Notes under the pieces: generated by a model
Told to the model about the DNA's origin: nothing
The model's database searches: none
What the model saw: only the letters and a program-made list of their open reading frames with translations
DNA from: an uncultured Flavobacteriales bacterium
GTDB taxonomy: Bacteria; Bacteroidota; Bacteroidia; Flavobacteriales_D; Parvicellaceae
Direction of reading: 5' to 3'
DNA: 7,327 nucleotides
Assembly (NCBI GenBank): GCA_937924345.1
Contig: CALDTD010000015.1
Location: 1-7,327 of the forward strand
Shown: positions 6,885 through 7,327 of the stretch, one piece after another
How the letters are laid out: each line of letters begins with the position of its first letter
How positions within the stretch are numbered: the stretch's first letter is position 1
Made by a program: the position numbers and the translations under genes

Positions 6885-7327
6885 ATGAGACCAGAGTTAA
6901 CTACCATAGAACGTATAGAAAAATATTTAACTAATCAATTATCTGTAGACGAGACTAAACTTTTTGAACAAGAATTAGATACAAATCCAGCTCTCAAGGC
7001 ACAAGTGACTGCTCAAAAAGAAATAATGGAGGCTACTAAAAGAGTAGGCTTAAAGAAATCAACTGAAAAGAGCTACAGAAAATTTAAGGCTAAAAAATCA
7101 TTAGTAAGTGGAGCAATTGGTTTGGTTGTTACAACTGCTATTGTCGCTTTAGGAATGTACTTCTTAAATAAGAATGAAGTAGCTAAAGGTTCACCCAATT
7201 ATGATATAGAATTTACAACCAAAGATAGTATCAGTAATTTTTCAAATACTCAATTAGAGAAAGAAACTTTTAAGATTAGTTCGAATCAAGACACTATTAT
7301 AGAAACAAAAGATGGTGTAGTGTTTTA
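6885..7327 (+). CDS. Probable membrane anti-sigma factor without zinc motif, 3' end beyond window
   Basis: The ATG at 6885 opens a frame that runs to the right edge (147 codons plus two bases), so the C-terminus is missing. The cytoplasmic N-terminus (about residues 1-60) begins with MRPELTTIERIEKYLTNQLS and continues VDETKLFEQELDTNPALKAQ, a helical pattern common in proteins encoded next to Bacteroidota sigma factors. It contains no cysteine or histidine, so the HxxxCxxC signature of zinc-binding anti-sigma domains is absent. A basic patch (K62-K71) precedes one membrane helix at about 73-94, which predicts the N-terminus inside and the C-terminus in the periplasm. The visible periplasmic part (from about 95) is polar, rich in Thr, Ser, Asn and Lys, and resembles no domain I recognise. 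The gene follows the sigma factor by 12 bases and is surely co-transcribed. The anti-sigma role is inferred from topology and position, not from a diagnostic motif. Confidence 0.75.
   Translation, partial: MRPELTTIERIEKYLTNQLSVDETKLFEQELDTNPALKAQVTAQKEIMEATKRVGLKKSTEKSYRKFKAKKSLVSGAIGLVVTTAIVALGMYFLNKNEVAKGSPNYDIEFTTKDSISNFSNTQLEKETFKISSNQDTIIETKDGVVF

Overview
The window looks like a chromosomal segment from a member of the Bacteroidota, most likely the Flavobacteriaceae. It is AT-rich, lacks clear Shine-Dalgarno sequences, and has one good match to the Bacteroidota promoter pattern TTTG-N19-TAnnTTT. Its protein families also fit: a surface protein with the 'SAMLDVKSTNKG' N-terminus, a Bacteroidota-type TolB/BamA-like outer-membrane fusion, a flavobacterial outer-membrane barrel, and an ECF sigma factor paired with a zinc-less membrane anti-sigma candidate. 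I cannot name the species.

Left half, minus strand, read right to left from 4591. A 1084-residue cell-envelope protein (signal peptide, degenerate peptidase-MA-like domain, TolB-like propeller, C-terminal outer-membrane barrel) appears to start at a TTG codon. Three bases after its stop begins a half-size TSUP (TauE/SafE) membrane protein of 131 residues. After a further 35 bases comes the 5' part of a secreted tail-fibre/adhesin-like protein that runs off the left edge.

A 209-bp divergent intergenic region (4592-4800) separates the two halves. It holds a nested, nearly concentric inverted repeat of about 90 bp and a predicted promoter for the rightward genes.

Right half, plus strand. A glyoxalase-II-like metallo-beta-lactamase-fold hydrolase is followed 5 bases later by a small outer-membrane barrel protein (probable operon). 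After an 84-bp gap holding a perfect 14-bp palindrome come an ECF sigma factor and, 12 bases on, a membrane protein with anti-sigma-like layout that runs off the right edge.

Most of the window is ordinary flavobacterial envelope and housekeeping content. I see no phage, insertion sequence, CRISPR array, tRNA or rRNA, and no defence or biosynthetic system. The points most worth following are the dead-protease/propeller/barrel fusion coupled to the half-size transporter, the nested dyad between the divergent units, and the zinc-less sigma/anti-sigma pair.
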